Positions 51,309 to 60,097 of a stretch of 64,000 nt of DNA are shown here, piece by piece. The DNA lies in assembly GCA_947493335.1 (NCBI GenBank), contig CANLQO010000005.1:103141-167140 (forward strand), given 5' to 3'. This DNA comes from an uncultured Paracoccaceae bacterium (GTDB taxonomy: Bacteria; Pseudomonadota; Alphaproteobacteria; Rhodobacterales; Rhodobacteraceae). The first letter of the stretch is position 1; every line of letters starts with the position of its first letter. The position numbers were made by a program, and so were the translations under genes. The notes under the pieces are model-generated. The model made no database searches, had not been told where the DNA came from, and saw only the letters and a program-made list of their open reading frames with translations.

Positions 51309-52463
51309 ATGGCAGACAGGCAAGAAAACTACGAAGGCGCGCTGGCAGGGGCCTCACAAGAGGTCGCGACGTTCGAAGTCAACGACAAATCCCTTCTGAC
51401 AAGGTTTCAAAGCGCGTTGCACAAGACACCGTCGCTTGTTCCGCTGATCGTCCTTGTTTGCGCGATCTTGATCTTTACTGGCTGGTTGGGGCCACGGTTT
51501 CTACCGCAAATGACGTTGGTTTTTCAGCAAATTCAAATCGTTGGAATCTTGGCATTGGCCCAGACCCTGGTCATTCTGACGGCTGGAATTGATCTTTCGG
51601 TTGGTGCGATCGCCGTCTTTTGCTCGGTCATTATGGGGCAATTCACATTCAGATACGGGATGCCTCCGGCAGTTGCGGTTGGCTGCGGTCTGGCCGCCGG
51701 GGCCGCCATCGGCGCCTTGTCCGGTTGGCTTGTCACCCGCATCAAGATTCCGCCTTTCATCGCCACTTTGGGCGTCTGGCAAATCGTTCTGGCGGCCAAC
51801 TATATCTATTCCAAGAACGAAACCATCCGGGCACGCACGATCCGTGAAGAGGCCCCGATGCTTCAATGGTTGGGGCTCAAACCGAATGAGCAGTTCGTCA
51901 AATGGATCGAAAACCTGCGGGGCATCACCTATGAGCGTATCCGCCCGTCTGATACCGACCAGTTTCTTTTGGATCTGATCTGGCAGACGAAGATCACTTA
52001 TGGCGTTCTCGTTCTGATCGGTTTGACGTTCTTGCTGGCATATATGTTGCGCTCCACCGCTTGGGGCCGCCATGTCTATGCCGTCGGCGACGATCCCGAA
52101 GCCGCTGAACTGGCTGGTGTAAAGGTCAACAGAACGTTGATGTCGGTCTATATGCTCGCCGGTTTTATCGCGGCACTTGCAGGGTGGTCTTTGATTGGCC
52201 GTTTCGCCTCCGTCTCGCCATCAGCGTCAACAGGGCTGGAAGGCAACATCGAGTCCATCACCGCCGTGGTGATCGGGGGCATATCCCTTTTTGGGGGGCG
52301 AGGGTCCATCTGGGGGGCATTTTTTGGTGCCCTGATCGTTGGCGTCTTCATGTTGGGCCTCGGTATGGCGGGGGTGAACCCGCAATGGACCTTCATGCTT
52401 ATTGGCACACTCATCATCCTTGCTGTTGGGATCGACCAGTGGATCAGAAAGGTGGCAGCGTAA
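51309..52463 (+). CDS. frcC: Sugar ABC transporter permease, fructose-type
   Basis: Inner-membrane permease of 384 residues with about ten helices of the ribose/fructose type. The signature Ile-Asp-Leu-Ser-Val-Gly-Ala-Ile-Ala is near residue 95, with Thr-Leu-Gly-Val-Trp-Gln-Ile-Val and, near the C-terminus, Gly-Gly-Ile-Ser-Leu-Phe-Gly-Gly-Arg-Gly-Ser, the cytoplasmic coupling loop. A longer N-terminal tail of about 40 residues precedes the first helix, as in FrcC. ATG 51309 is chosen over an in-frame TTG 12 bases upstream. The stop overlaps the ATPase start by one base. Confidence 0.85.
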   Translation: MADRQENYEGALAGASQEVATFEVNDKSLLTRFQSALHKTPSLVPLIVLVCAILIFTGWLGPRFLPQMTLVFQQIQIVGILALAQTLVILTAGIDLSVGAIAVFCSVIMGQFTFRYGMPPAVAVGCGLAAGAAIGALSGWLVTRIKIPPFIATLGVWQIVLAANYIYSKNETIRARTIREEAPMLQWLGLKPNEQFVKWIENLRGITYERIRPSDTDQFLLDLIWQTKITYGVLVLIGLTFLLAYMLRSTAWGRHVYAVGDDPEAAELAGVKVNRTLMSVYMLAGFIAALAGWSLIGRFASVSPSASTGLEGNIESITAVVIGGISLFGGRGSIWGAFFGALIVGVFMLGLGMAGVNPQWTFMLIGTLIILAVGIDQWIRKVAA

Positions 52464-53224
52464 TGGAACCTATTCTCAAAGGCCGGAACCTGACCAAACG
52501 CTACGGCAAAGTTGTCGCGCTCGATAACTGCGATTTCGATCTTTACCCCGGCGAAATCCTCGCCGTGATTGGGGACAACGGTGCGGGCAAGTCCACACTG
52601 ATCAAGGCACTCTCGGGCGCTGTTGTGCCCGATAGCGGAACGGTTGAGCTCGAAAGCCAAAAAGTCCAGTTCGCATCGCCAAATGACGCCCGACACGCTG
52701 GAATCGAGACGGTCTATCAGACCCTGGCCGTCAGCCCCGCGCTGTCAATCGCAGACAATATGTTCATGGGTCGAGAAATCCGAAAACCGGGCTGGCGCGG
52801 CACATTGCTGCGGCAATTGGACAAGGCGGCGATGGAGAAGGCCGCGCGTGAAAAGCTCAATGATCTTGGCCTGATGACGATCCAGAACATCAATCAAGCC
52901 GTGGAGACACTTTCAGGCGGCCAACGCCAGGGCGTCGCTGTGGCACGGGCAGCGGCCTTTGGTTCGAAAGTCATTATCCTTGATGAGCCGACAGCCGCCC
53001 TGGGGGTCAAGGAAAGTCGCAAGGTGCTTGAGCTGATCCTGGACGTCCGATCCCGCGGGATCCCCATCATCTTGATCAGCCACAATATGCCCCACGTATT
53101 TGAAGTTGCTGACCGTATCCACATCCATCGGCTGGGAAGCCGCCTTTGCGTCGTTGACCCAAAGGATTACACGATGTCTGACGCGGTGGCATTCATGACT
53201 GGCGCAAAGGAACCACCAAACTGA
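52463..53224 (+). CDS. frcA: Sugar ABC transporter ATP-binding protein, fructose-type
   Basis: ATP-binding protein of 253 residues. Walker A is Gly-Asp-Asn-Gly-Ala-Gly-Lys-Ser-Thr (about residue 35), the signature is Leu-Ser-Gly-Gly-Gln-Arg-Gln-Gly, and Walker B is Ile-Ile-Leu-Asp-Glu-Pro-Thr. A Q-loop Gln precedes Thr-Leu-Ala-Val. Sugar transporters of the ribose type often have a duplicated ATPase (about 500 residues); the single-domain form here is the FrcA arrangement, where a homodimer works with the permease. The frame is open far upstream inside frcC, but ATG 52463 overlapping the frcC stop is the real start. Confidence 0.88.
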   Translation: MEPILKGRNLTKRYGKVVALDNCDFDLYPGEILAVIGDNGAGKSTLIKALSGAVVPDSGTVELESQKVQFASPNDARHAGIETVYQTLAVSPALSIADNMFMGREIRKPGWRGTLLRQLDKAAMEKAAREKLNDLGLMTIQNINQAVETLSGGQRQGVAVARAAAFGSKVIILDEPTAALGVKESRKVLELILDVRSRGIPIILISHNMPHVFEVADRIHIHRLGSRLCVVDPKDYTMSDAVAFMTGAKEPPN

Positions 53225-53234
53225 TCCCGTGATT

Positions 53235-53276
53235 TCCGGATCAATCTCCGTACGAATTGTCACGAGATGATCCGGA
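53235..53276 (+). terminator. Inverted repeat after frc operon
   Basis: TCCGGATCA at 53235-53243 pairs perfectly with TGATCCGGA at 53268-53276 across 24 bases, 11 bases after the frcA stop and before the convergent oxidoreductase gene. It may act as a bidirectional terminator or as an mRNA 3' stabiliser. A T-run is present only later (near 53290). Confidence 0.45.
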
Positions 53277-53359
53277 ACGACAAATGCGGTTTTTTCCGGT
53301 TTGCACTTTGAGAGGCCAACGATGGGCACATGAAATGTGTTCCCAAGCCTGCGGAGCCC

Positions 53360-54610
53360 CTAGAAACGATTGAGCGAGTAATCTTTGAGAGACAGATTTT
53401 GATGCTCTTCACAAATAGAACGCGCGATGATTTCGCCAGAATTCGGGGCCATCATAAGGCCGTAGTGCGAATGGCCGAAATTCACGAACAAGCCCGGTTG
53501 CTGGTTCACAGCGCCAATCGCAGGCAAGCTGTCCGGGAATGAAGGGCGACGGCCCATCCAGAACGAGACTTCAGTCGTCTGCAGTTCAGGGAAGGCCGAG
53601 ACCGCGACCTTGGTCAGTTGCCTTTGACGTTGTTTGGAAGGAGGCGCGTCAACGGGCGCAAATTCGGCCTGCCCAGCGATGCGAACACCCCCTTCCATGC
53701 TGCTCGCCACAACCTTTGCATCCACATCCATGACCGAGTTGTAGATCTCGATGCCCGGATCGCCGAATTCCACGTGGTATCCCCGTTCAGCCATCAACGG
53801 CACAGAGATACCAAGATTCTTCAATAGCCCCGGTGTCCAGGCACCCATGCAAAGAACGATGCGCTTGGCCTGCAGGGTTTCGCCCTCGCAAATGACGTCC
53901 CAGTTATCTTCAACGCGGCGGATACGCTGGATTTGTAACTGTCGGAATGTTGCGCCCAATTCACGGGCCTTTTCCGCCAACACCTGCCCAAGTCGCCCCG
54001 GAGACCGTACCCGGGCCTGACCCTTGATCAGGATCGCTGCGTTGAAATCGGTTGAAAGTGCCGGTTCAATTTCCTCCAGCCGATCCTTCCCAATCAACTC
54101 CAAGTCCGCGCCATTCTCGGATCTGATGCGATAGTCGATGGCATCCAGATTTGCACGACTGCCATCGCGAAACGCATGCACATACATACTTTCAGCAATT
54201 AGTCCTTCGTGTCCTGTGCCAGCAAGATGTCTTTGGAAGAGCTCAATAGAGGGTCCGCAAAGATGCGACATGGCCTCAGCCGAGTCCCGGACCTGTTTTT
54301 CGTTCCCCCGCCCCAGGAACCTGAGACCCCAGGGTATCATCTGCATAGCCGCCCGCGGGTGTATGGACAAAGGGCGACTGCCGCCGAACATCAACCTCGG
54401 AATACTTTTCCACGTTCCGGGCAGAGACTGCGGAATGATGGACCAGGGAGAGACGACACCTGCGTTCCCCATAGAGGTTTCCTGACCCGGTTCACCTTTG
54501 TCGACCAGTGTCACGGACAGACCCCGCTCCAAAAGTGATAGGGCGGTGCAGATGCCGACAATCCCGGCACCTAAGACTGTGACAGGTCCGTGCATGTCAG
54601 GTTGTTGCAT
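53360..54610 (-). CDS. FAD-dependent oxidoreductase, D-amino-acid-dehydrogenase (DadA)-like
   Basis: Flavoenzyme of 416 residues of the DAO family. The FAD dinucleotide-binding motif is Val-Leu-Gly-Ala-Gly-Ile-Val-Gly near residue 12, with the acidic end Val-Asp-Lys-Gly. Gly-Asn-Ala-Gly-Val-Val follows. Later motifs include Cys-Met-Gly-Ala-Trp-Thr and, near the C-terminus, Asn-Phe-Gly-His-Ser-His-Tyr-Gly-Leu, the FAD/substrate loop typical of DadA-like enzymes. The start is ATG 54610 (overlap 14 with the TRAP permease gene) or ATG 54595 (no overlap). It is last in a TAXI-TRAP operon, so the transported substrate is probably a D-amino acid or related N-compound that it oxidises. Confidence 0.8.
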   Translation of the reverse strand: MQQPDMHGPVTVLGAGIVGICTALSLLERGLSVTLVDKGEPGQETSMGNAGVVSPWSIIPQSLPGTWKSIPRLMFGGSRPLSIHPRAAMQMIPWGLRFLGRGNEKQVRDSAEAMSHLCGPSIELFQRHLAGTGHEGLIAESMYVHAFRDGSRANLDAIDYRIRSENGADLELIGKDRLEEIEPALSTDFNAAILIKGQARVRSPGRLGQVLAEKARELGATFRQLQIQRIRRVEDNWDVICEGETLQAKRIVLCMGAWTPGLLKNLGISVPLMAERGYHVEFGDPGIEIYNSVMDVDAKVVASSMEGGVRIAGQAEFAPVDAPPSKQRQRQLTKVAVSAFPELQTTEVSFWMGRRPSFPDSLPAIGAVNQQPGLFVNFGHSHYGLMMAPNSGEIIARSICEEHQNLSLKDYSLNRF

Positions 54611-56810
54611 GGCCGCTTCTGCGCTGAATGATCTGTCTGATCACTGCTGGTGCTGCGATAACCAGAGCAGCAAGATCGGCCTGTAGCGACGGCGCGATAA
54701 AGACCAATCCCGCCATGGCCATCAACACACGATAAATCGCGGCCATCGGTGCCAGCCAATATCCGACCACGGCGGTCGACAGCGCGATCACGCCTGCGAT
54801 GCAGCTGGCAGCGGTGTATGAGAACTCCCAAAGATCGAAGCCCGTTGATGACACGAAAAGCAGAACCGGCGCATAGACGAATGCCATTGGTGCAACGACC
54901 TTTCCCAGCCCAAGGGTAAAGGCGGAAATGCCAGTTCGGAACGGGTTTGAATTCGCAATGGCGGCAGCGGCGTATGCCGACGTGCAGACCGGCGGCGTGA
55001 TTTCCGCCACCACCCCGTAATACAGCACAGACATGTGGCTCGCGATTGGGGGGATCCCAAGTTGTGCCAGCGCAGGCTGTGCGACTGACACCAGCATGAT
55101 GTAAAGCGCCGTCGTAGGCACGCCCGCGCCCATGAGGATGCAGGCAAGTGCAATGAAAACGAGGCTGATAAAGAGGGTCAGATCCTCAACGGTAAATAAC
55201 TCAAAAGTCCCGAACTGAAAAAGCCAGATCAGATCGTTGCCAAGATTGGACGCGGCCTGCGTGACCATAAAGCCGATGCGAAAGCCGACGCCGGTCGTGT
55301 TGATGACCCCGATCACAATGCCGACGGCGGCGGACGCGGCACCAACGGCCAGGGCATACTTGACCCCCGTCTCGAATGTGTCGGCCATTTCGGTGACTGT
55401 GACCCTTCGTTGCGGATTCAGTGTTGCGACAACAGCGCCCGCAATCAGGATCAGCGACATCGTCAGGTCAAATCCTCCGCCCATGTGCTTCCAGATCACA
55501 AATCCGATAAAGGCCGCCGCATAGACCAGCGTGACAGGCGTTTTCATCCGGCTCATGCCTGCAATGATCGCCAGAGAGATCCCGCAAAAGGCGGACATGT
55601 AAGGGGTATAGCCCGAGAACAGAACAACCAGCAGTCCGACCAATGGCACAATGTTGGCCCAGCCATCACGCCAGACCGCGCCGAGGACGGGCAGGGCATC
55701 CTTGCTCAGACCCTTCAGGCCAAGGCGACGTGCCATAAGGTGAACGACCGCGAAAACGCCAACGTAGTGAAGCAGCGCGGGGAAAATCGCCGCGATGACG
55801 ATCGTCGTGTAGGGCACTTCCAGAAACTCGGCCATAATAAAGGCTGCGGCGCCCATGATCGGCGGCGTGATCTGACCACCTGCCGAGGCCGCTGCTTCAA
55901 CGCCACCAGCAAAGTGACCGGGATAGCCAAGACGCTTCATGTTCGGGATAGTCAGCGCGCCGGTCGAAACCGTATTGGCGACCGATGACCCGGAAATGGT
56001 CCCGAAGAAAGCCGAGGACACAACCGATACTTTGGCAGGGCCACCGGTGTAACGCCCCGCAAGGATCGTCGCGTTGTCGATGAAAAGCTGTCCAAGACCC
56101 GTCCGCTGCGCAATCACGCCAAACAGGACGAAATGAAACACGATGGTCGAGACGACCCAAAGCGTCACACCAAAGATGCCTTCCTGCGGAAAATACATCG
56201 AAGACACGAATGTGTTGAATTTCACGCCCGGGTGCTGAAGCAGGCCGGGAAAATAGGGCCCGAACAGCGCATAGCTTATGAAAACACTGATAATAAGCGG
56301 CAATATCCACCCCAATGTCCGGCGCGCAATGTCAAGGACCAGAACAATCAAGGTACACCCGAAAAGCATGTCCCAGCCATTCGGGTTCCCCATTCGAAAT
56401 GTCATTTCTTCGACACCCAGCCACGCGATCCCGCGCCATGCAAAGCCGAGATATAGGGCAGATGCCACGCCGAGGATCATGAGGATGACGTCCAGATAGG
56501 GGACGCCGCCAAGGCGCAATGCGCCGGTATTCAGATCAAAGGCGGTTTTCGTCTTGATCAGTGGGTAAAACGAATAGGTCAGAATGAAGAGGCCAGACAG
56601 GTGCCACCCCATATGCCAGTAGTCCGGCGGGAGCGCGAAACCGGCAGTCAGATAGTGATAGACAGCAAACGTCAGGGCGACGTAGCGAAGGAACTTGCCA
56701 TAACCGGGCGAAACGGACCGTGTCGCGGCACCTTCGTCATACTTTTCTTCGATGGCGGCCAGCTCTTCTGCGGTTAGCTCGCGCACGTCTTCGGGTCGCT
56801 GATCGCTCAT
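54597..56810 (-). CDS. TRAP transporter fused permease (TAXI type)
   Basis: Inner-membrane TRAP permease of 737 residues in which the small (4-helix) and large (12-helix) subunits are fused, the usual form in TAXI-type systems. About seventeen hydrophobic segments are visible. The large domain shows Phe-Gly-Thr-Ile-Ser-Gly-Ser-Ser-Val-Ala-Asn and Thr-Pro-Pro-Ile-Met-Gly-Ala-Ala-Ala-Phe, typical DctM-like loops. Acidic residues at the N-terminus form a cytoplasmic tail. ATG 56810. It lies between the binding-protein gene and the DadA-like gene, separated from the former by a strong hairpin. Transport is driven by an ion gradient, not ATP. Confidence 0.9.
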   Translation of the reverse strand: MSDQRPEDVRELTAEELAAIEEKYDEGAATRSVSPGYGKFLRYVALTFAVYHYLTAGFALPPDYWHMGWHLSGLFILTYSFYPLIKTKTAFDLNTGALRLGGVPYLDVILMILGVASALYLGFAWRGIAWLGVEEMTFRMGNPNGWDMLFGCTLIVLVLDIARRTLGWILPLIISVFISYALFGPYFPGLLQHPGVKFNTFVSSMYFPQEGIFGVTLWVVSTIVFHFVLFGVIAQRTGLGQLFIDNATILAGRYTGGPAKVSVVSSAFFGTISGSSVANTVSTGALTIPNMKRLGYPGHFAGGVEAAASAGGQITPPIMGAAAFIMAEFLEVPYTTIVIAAIFPALLHYVGVFAVVHLMARRLGLKGLSKDALPVLGAVWRDGWANIVPLVGLLVVLFSGYTPYMSAFCGISLAIIAGMSRMKTPVTLVYAAAFIGFVIWKHMGGGFDLTMSLILIAGAVVATLNPQRRVTVTEMADTFETGVKYALAVGAASAAVGIVIGVINTTGVGFRIGFMVTQAASNLGNDLIWLFQFGTFELFTVEDLTLFISLVFIALACILMGAGVPTTALYIMLVSVAQPALAQLGIPPIASHMSVLYYGVVAEITPPVCTSAYAAAAIANSNPFRTGISAFTLGLGKVVAPMAFVYAPVLLFVSSTGFDLWEFSYTAASCIAGVIALSTAVVGYWLAPMAAIYRVLMAMAGLVFIAPSLQADLAALVIAAPAVIRQIIQRRSGHATT

Positions 56811-56845
56811 CGCTCATGCCTCATTATGAAAACCTGAAGGAGGAA

Positions 56846-56877
56846 GGTCAGGCAACGTTCATACGCGCCGCCTGACC
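56846..56877 (-). terminator. Hairpin between TAXI binding-protein and permease genes
   Basis: GGTCAGGC at 56846-56853 pairs with GCCTGACC at 56870-56877 (8 base pairs, 16-base loop). It lies in the 80-base gap behind the binding-protein gene. GAAGGAGGAAGG at its other side (56837-56848) reads as CCTTCC on the coding strand, so it is not a ribosome binding site. A hairpin at this place typically lowers permease expression relative to the binding protein. Confidence 0.55.
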
Positions 56878-56890
56878 GGAAGAAGGCTGG

Positions 56891-57901
56891 CTATTCCATC
56901 AAGCCAGCTTCTTTGTAGAACCTCTCGGCGCCGGAATGCAGCGGAACACCAAGTGCGGCGATTCCATCAAGCGCAGTATCGGGAGTAATCTGCTTGCCCT
57001 TCGCATGGCCGTTGTCGAGAAGTTTACGCGTGTTGTCGTTCCAGAGGGCAGCCGTGATGCCATAGACGAGCTCGTCCGACAAATCCGAGGATACGACCAA
57101 AAGTGCGGATACCGCCGGTGTTTTCACCTCGTAATCCACGCCCTCATAGACGCCCGCCGGAATGGCCGATGGAATATAGGCCGGAATGACCTCGTTGATC
57201 TTGGCCAGGTCTTCATCAGTAAAACTGTGAAGCTCCATACCCTTTGTGGTGGCCAGCTGAACCATGGCGGATACGGGCCAGCCTGCGGCATAGAAATAGG
57301 CGTCCAACTGACCGTCGGCGAGGCGTTCAGCAGACTGAGAGTTATTCAACTCTGCCTCGTCGTAATTGTCTCGGGTCAGGCCCCATTCGCCAAGCATCAT
57401 CTCGACCGCAACTTGTGTTCCCGAACCCGCCTGCGCGATCCCGACGCGCTTGCCTTCAAGGTCCGAAAGACTGCTGATGGACGCGCCTTCGGGCAGAACA
57501 AGGTGAAGGTCCTCAGGATAGAGGTTTGCAACGATCCGCAGCTTCTCATGTGGCTTTCCGTCAAACTTGCCCTCGCCCAGATACATTGAACGGGTCACGT
57601 CGGCTGCGGCCATACCAGCCTCAAGCTCGCCATTTTGCACGGCCGTATTGTTGAAGACCGAAGCCGTCGTCGATTGCGCAATCGCAATCAGACCCGGCAC
57701 GCCGCATTGGCCGCCTTCATCGCAGGGACGCGATCCTGGAGGTGACGAAATGCCGTTAGCGATTGTACCACCGATGGGGAAATACGTGCCCCCCGCGCTC
57801 CCGGTGCCGATCCGGAAAAACGATGGATCCTGCGCAATGGCGGTACTGGCCGTCAGCGTCACTGCCGCGGCCGCAGCCAGTAATTTTGAGAAATTCTTCA
57901 T
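56891..57901 (-). CDS. TAXI family TRAP transporter substrate-binding protein
   Basis: Periplasmic binding protein of 336 residues. The signal peptide covers about 1-23 (cleavage after Ala-Ile-Ala). The mature protein opens with Phe-Phe-Arg-Ile-Gly-Thr-Gly-Ser-Ala-Gly-Gly-Thr-Tyr-Phe-Pro, the TAXI signature. Later Leu-Glu-Gly-Lys-Arg-Val-Gly-Ile-Ala-Gln-Ala-Gly-Ser-Gly-Thr and Ala-Tyr-Phe-Tyr-Ala-Ala-Gly-Trp-Pro line the two lobes. Two cysteines near 58 and 66 could form a disulphide. The start is ATG 57901. First gene of the operon binding protein, permease, oxidoreductase; divergent from a LysR regulator. The substrate is unknown; the neighbouring flavoenzyme points to an amino acid. Confidence 0.9.
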   Translation of the reverse strand: MKNFSKLLAAAAAVTLTASTAIAQDPSFFRIGTGSAGGTYFPIGGTIANGISSPPGSRPCDEGGQCGVPGLIAIAQSTTASVFNNTAVQNGELEAGMAAADVTRSMYLGEGKFDGKPHEKLRIVANLYPEDLHLVLPEGASISSLSDLEGKRVGIAQAGSGTQVAVEMMLGEWGLTRDNYDEAELNNSQSAERLADGQLDAYFYAAGWPVSAMVQLATTKGMELHSFTDEDLAKINEVIPAYIPSAIPAGVYEGVDYEVKTPAVSALLVVSSDLSDELVYGITAALWNDNTRKLLDNGHAKGKQITPDTALDGIAALGVPLHSGAERFYKEAGLME

Positions 57902-58019
57902 GTTTTACTCCCTGTGGGCAGACTTCTGAAAGTGAGTCATGCCCACAGCCTAGACAGGCCAAAAAATAGATTCCAATTTTATTATTCTACGTTTCGATAG
58001 ATTTTGTTTATATGAACTC
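57902..58019. promoter_or_regulatory. A+T-rich divergent promoter region
   Basis: 118 bases between the TAXI operon and the LysR gene. The right half (57960-58019) is strongly A+T rich and has TAGA and TCTA arms 15 bases apart. No sharper palindrome was seen. It must hold promoters for both directions. Confidence 0.45.
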
Positions 58020-58961
58020 ATGAACTTCGTACAAATGTCCACCTTTCAGGCTGTTATGACCTCGGCCTCTCTGTCGGATGCGGCCAACAAACTTGGACGC
58101 ACGCAACCTGCGGTTAGCGCGGCGATCAAAGCGCTGGAAGATCAGCTAGGTCTGCAGTTGTTCGAACGGCGGGGCAGAAAGCTGATTCCCGTGCCAGAGG
58201 CGCAATATCTTTTGGCAGAAGCCGACGCCATTCTTTCGCAAATGACGCGCGTGCGGCAAACCATGCGCAGCTTGTCAGGCGGACAAGCTGGCACCCTCAG
58301 GGTCGCCGCCATGCCGGGCCCGGTGTCTCTTATTTTTCCAAAGTTCATTGCCGCGCATGTCAAAGAGGCCGAAGATATCTCGATCTCGATCCAGGCGCGC
58401 ACGTCCAACCAAATCGCCGAGTTGACGCGCGCGCAGTCGATTGATTTCGGCTTTGCCGATGCCTCTGAACACGAAATGTCAGAGAACCTGTTTCGCTCGG
58501 TTCTGATCACAGCGGACTGTCCCGTGGCCCTGCCTGAAAACCATCCGTTGACGCAAAAAGACGAGATCAGTTTTGCGGACCTTGATGCGCAACCGATGGG
58601 CACCTTGCCAGCCTCACATCAGCAATCCATCAACCTTGCGAACCGTTTTGCCATCAACGGCTATGATCTGCGCGCGACCATTGAAAGCCAGACGTTCCTG
58701 CCGATCCTTCACTTCGTCGCCGCGGGACAATGTTGCACCGTTCTCGACCCGCTCTCGATCTTTCTCGTCAATGCGCCTTCCCCGATGGTGCCCGGCGTCA
58801 CCATTCGTCCGATGAAGGATCCTATACGCTATCGCTACGCGATCTTTTCACCCAGATACCGCCCCATTTCGGTGATCGCCCGGAAGCTTTTGGATGCATG
58901 GCAGAATGAGGTCATGACGTTGCTCGAAGAGGCTGGCTTCAACCCGCAGCTTGAAGATTAG
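58020..58961 (+). CDS. LysR family transcriptional regulator
   Basis: LysR-type regulator of 313 residues. The start is ATG 58020, directly giving Met-Asn-Phe-Val-Gln-Met-Ser-Thr-Phe-Gln-Ala-Val. The helix-turn-helix has Ala-Ala-Asn-Lys-Leu-Gly-Arg-Thr-Gln-Pro-Ala-Val-Ser, a CysB/CbbR-like form. It is divergent from the TAXI-TRAP/oxidoreductase operon and convergent with the D-cysteine-desulfhydrase-like gene, whose stop shares the last 4 bases. It probably controls uptake and breakdown of the substrate of this cluster. Confidence 0.85.
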   Translation: MNFVQMSTFQAVMTSASLSDAANKLGRTQPAVSAAIKALEDQLGLQLFERRGRKLIPVPEAQYLLAEADAILSQMTRVRQTMRSLSGGQAGTLRVAAMPGPVSLIFPKFIAAHVKEAEDISISIQARTSNQIAELTRAQSIDFGFADASEHEMSENLFRSVLITADCPVALPENHPLTQKDEISFADLDAQPMGTLPASHQQSINLANRFAINGYDLRATIESQTFLPILHFVAAGQCCTVLDPLSIFLVNAPSPMVPGVTIRPMKDPIRYRYAIFSPRYRPISVIARKLLDAWQNEVMTLLEEAGFNPQLED

Positions 58962-59947
58962 ATCAAGTTTGCCAATTCGTGATGATACGCAAACAGTGCA
59001 GCCAATCCGCCGGTATGAACAAAACAGACGCGGCTGCCACTTGGGATCGCGCCACTTTCGACGTGGGCGAGAACGGCAGCAAAGCTTTTTGCGGTATAGA
59101 CCGGATCAAGGTGCAGGCCCTCGGTCCGCGCCATGCGCAACATGGCGTCCTTACTTTTTGGTCCAAGCTTTCCATATCCGGGCGCCAAAGCGTCGTCCCA
59201 GACAATGATGTCGCCGTCAGTGACATTGGCGGCCTCTGGGTAAAGATGCGTCAAGCGGTTGATGATCCGGCGGATGCGCGGCCCCTGAGCCTCCGCGCCG
59301 CGTCGGACACAACTGCCAATGACTTTTGCGGCCGACCCGGCCCCGCGCAAACCTGCCAAAAGTCCCGCGTGCGTCGAGCCGCTGCCAGAGGCCACAACAT
59401 AGGTGTCGAAGTCGTGTGACTGCGCCATGATTTCGTGTGCCGCGTCCACATAGCCAAGCGCGCCCAATGGCGGATGATCTTCTGACAGATGGATGACGTA
59501 TGGCGTGCGACCAGCCTTCTGCAGTTCAGCGGCTCTCGCCTGCAGCGCCGCATCGGCTCCGGCCTCGTCCTCTCCGTCGGGGTAGGACATGATCTCAGCG
59601 CCAAGGAGAGACGACAAAAGCACATTGCCCGATGTGCGATATAGCTCGGGCTTGTCGGCGACGCGTTCTTCCAGCTGAACGATTGCATGCATGCCTTGTG
59701 TTTTGGCGATCGCTGCCGCGAGGCGCGCAAAGTTGGATTGAACAGCGCCGGTTATCAGTATGGTGTCAGCTTGGTTAGCCAATGCGTCGCCAAAATAATA
59801 TTCAAGCTGCCGTGACTTGTTTCCGCCGAAAGTCGGGCCCGCAAGGTCGTCGCGTTTGATATAAAGTTCGACACCCAGTTCTTGGGACAAACGCGCGGCT
59901 TTGACCAAGGGCGTGGGGTCCGCCACAATCTGGAGTTCTTGTACCAT
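58958..59947 (-). CDS. D-cysteine desulfhydrase / ACC deaminase-like PLP enzyme
   Basis: Fold-type II PLP enzyme of 329 residues. The Schiff-base lysine is Lys44 in Gly-Gly-Asn-Lys-Ser-Arg. Gly-Ala-Val-Gln-Ser-Asn follows (phosphate and substrate binding), then Ser-Gly-Ser-Gly-Ser-Thr-His-Ala-Gly near 180 as the PLP phosphate loop, and a C-terminal His-Thr-Gly-Gly-Leu-Ala-Ala-Leu. The length and motifs fit D-cysteine desulfhydrase and ACC deaminase; neither is separable by eye, but the Asn-Lys-Ser-Arg form and the lack of a typical ACC-deaminase N-terminus favour a D-cysteine or related D-amino-acid lyase (for example L-cysteate or D-serine). ATG 59947. It shares 4 bases with the stop of the convergent LysR gene. 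Confidence 0.8.
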   Translation of the reverse strand: MVQELQIVADPTPLVKAARLSQELGVELYIKRDDLAGPTFGGNKSRQLEYYFGDALANQADTILITGAVQSNFARLAAAIAKTQGMHAIVQLEERVADKPELYRTSGNVLLSSLLGAEIMSYPDGEDEAGADAALQARAAELQKAGRTPYVIHLSEDHPPLGALGYVDAAHEIMAQSHDFDTYVVASGSGSTHAGLLAGLRGAGSAAKVIGSCVRRGAEAQGPRIRRIINRLTHLYPEAANVTDGDIIVWDDALAPGYGKLGPKSKDAMLRMARTEGLHLDPVYTAKSFAAVLAHVESGAIPSGSRVCFVHTGGLAALFAYHHELANLI

Positions 59948-60097
59948 TTATGGATTTTGCAATTTCTTCTGACCCACCACCAGTAAAGATTTCAGAGTGT
60001 GTTCATCTTCTCAAACGTTGCTGGCATTGGGACTTTGATTGAGGACCGCGATTGCGGTTCTTCCTGCGGGTGGCAAACCGCGACCATGAGTAAGGTG

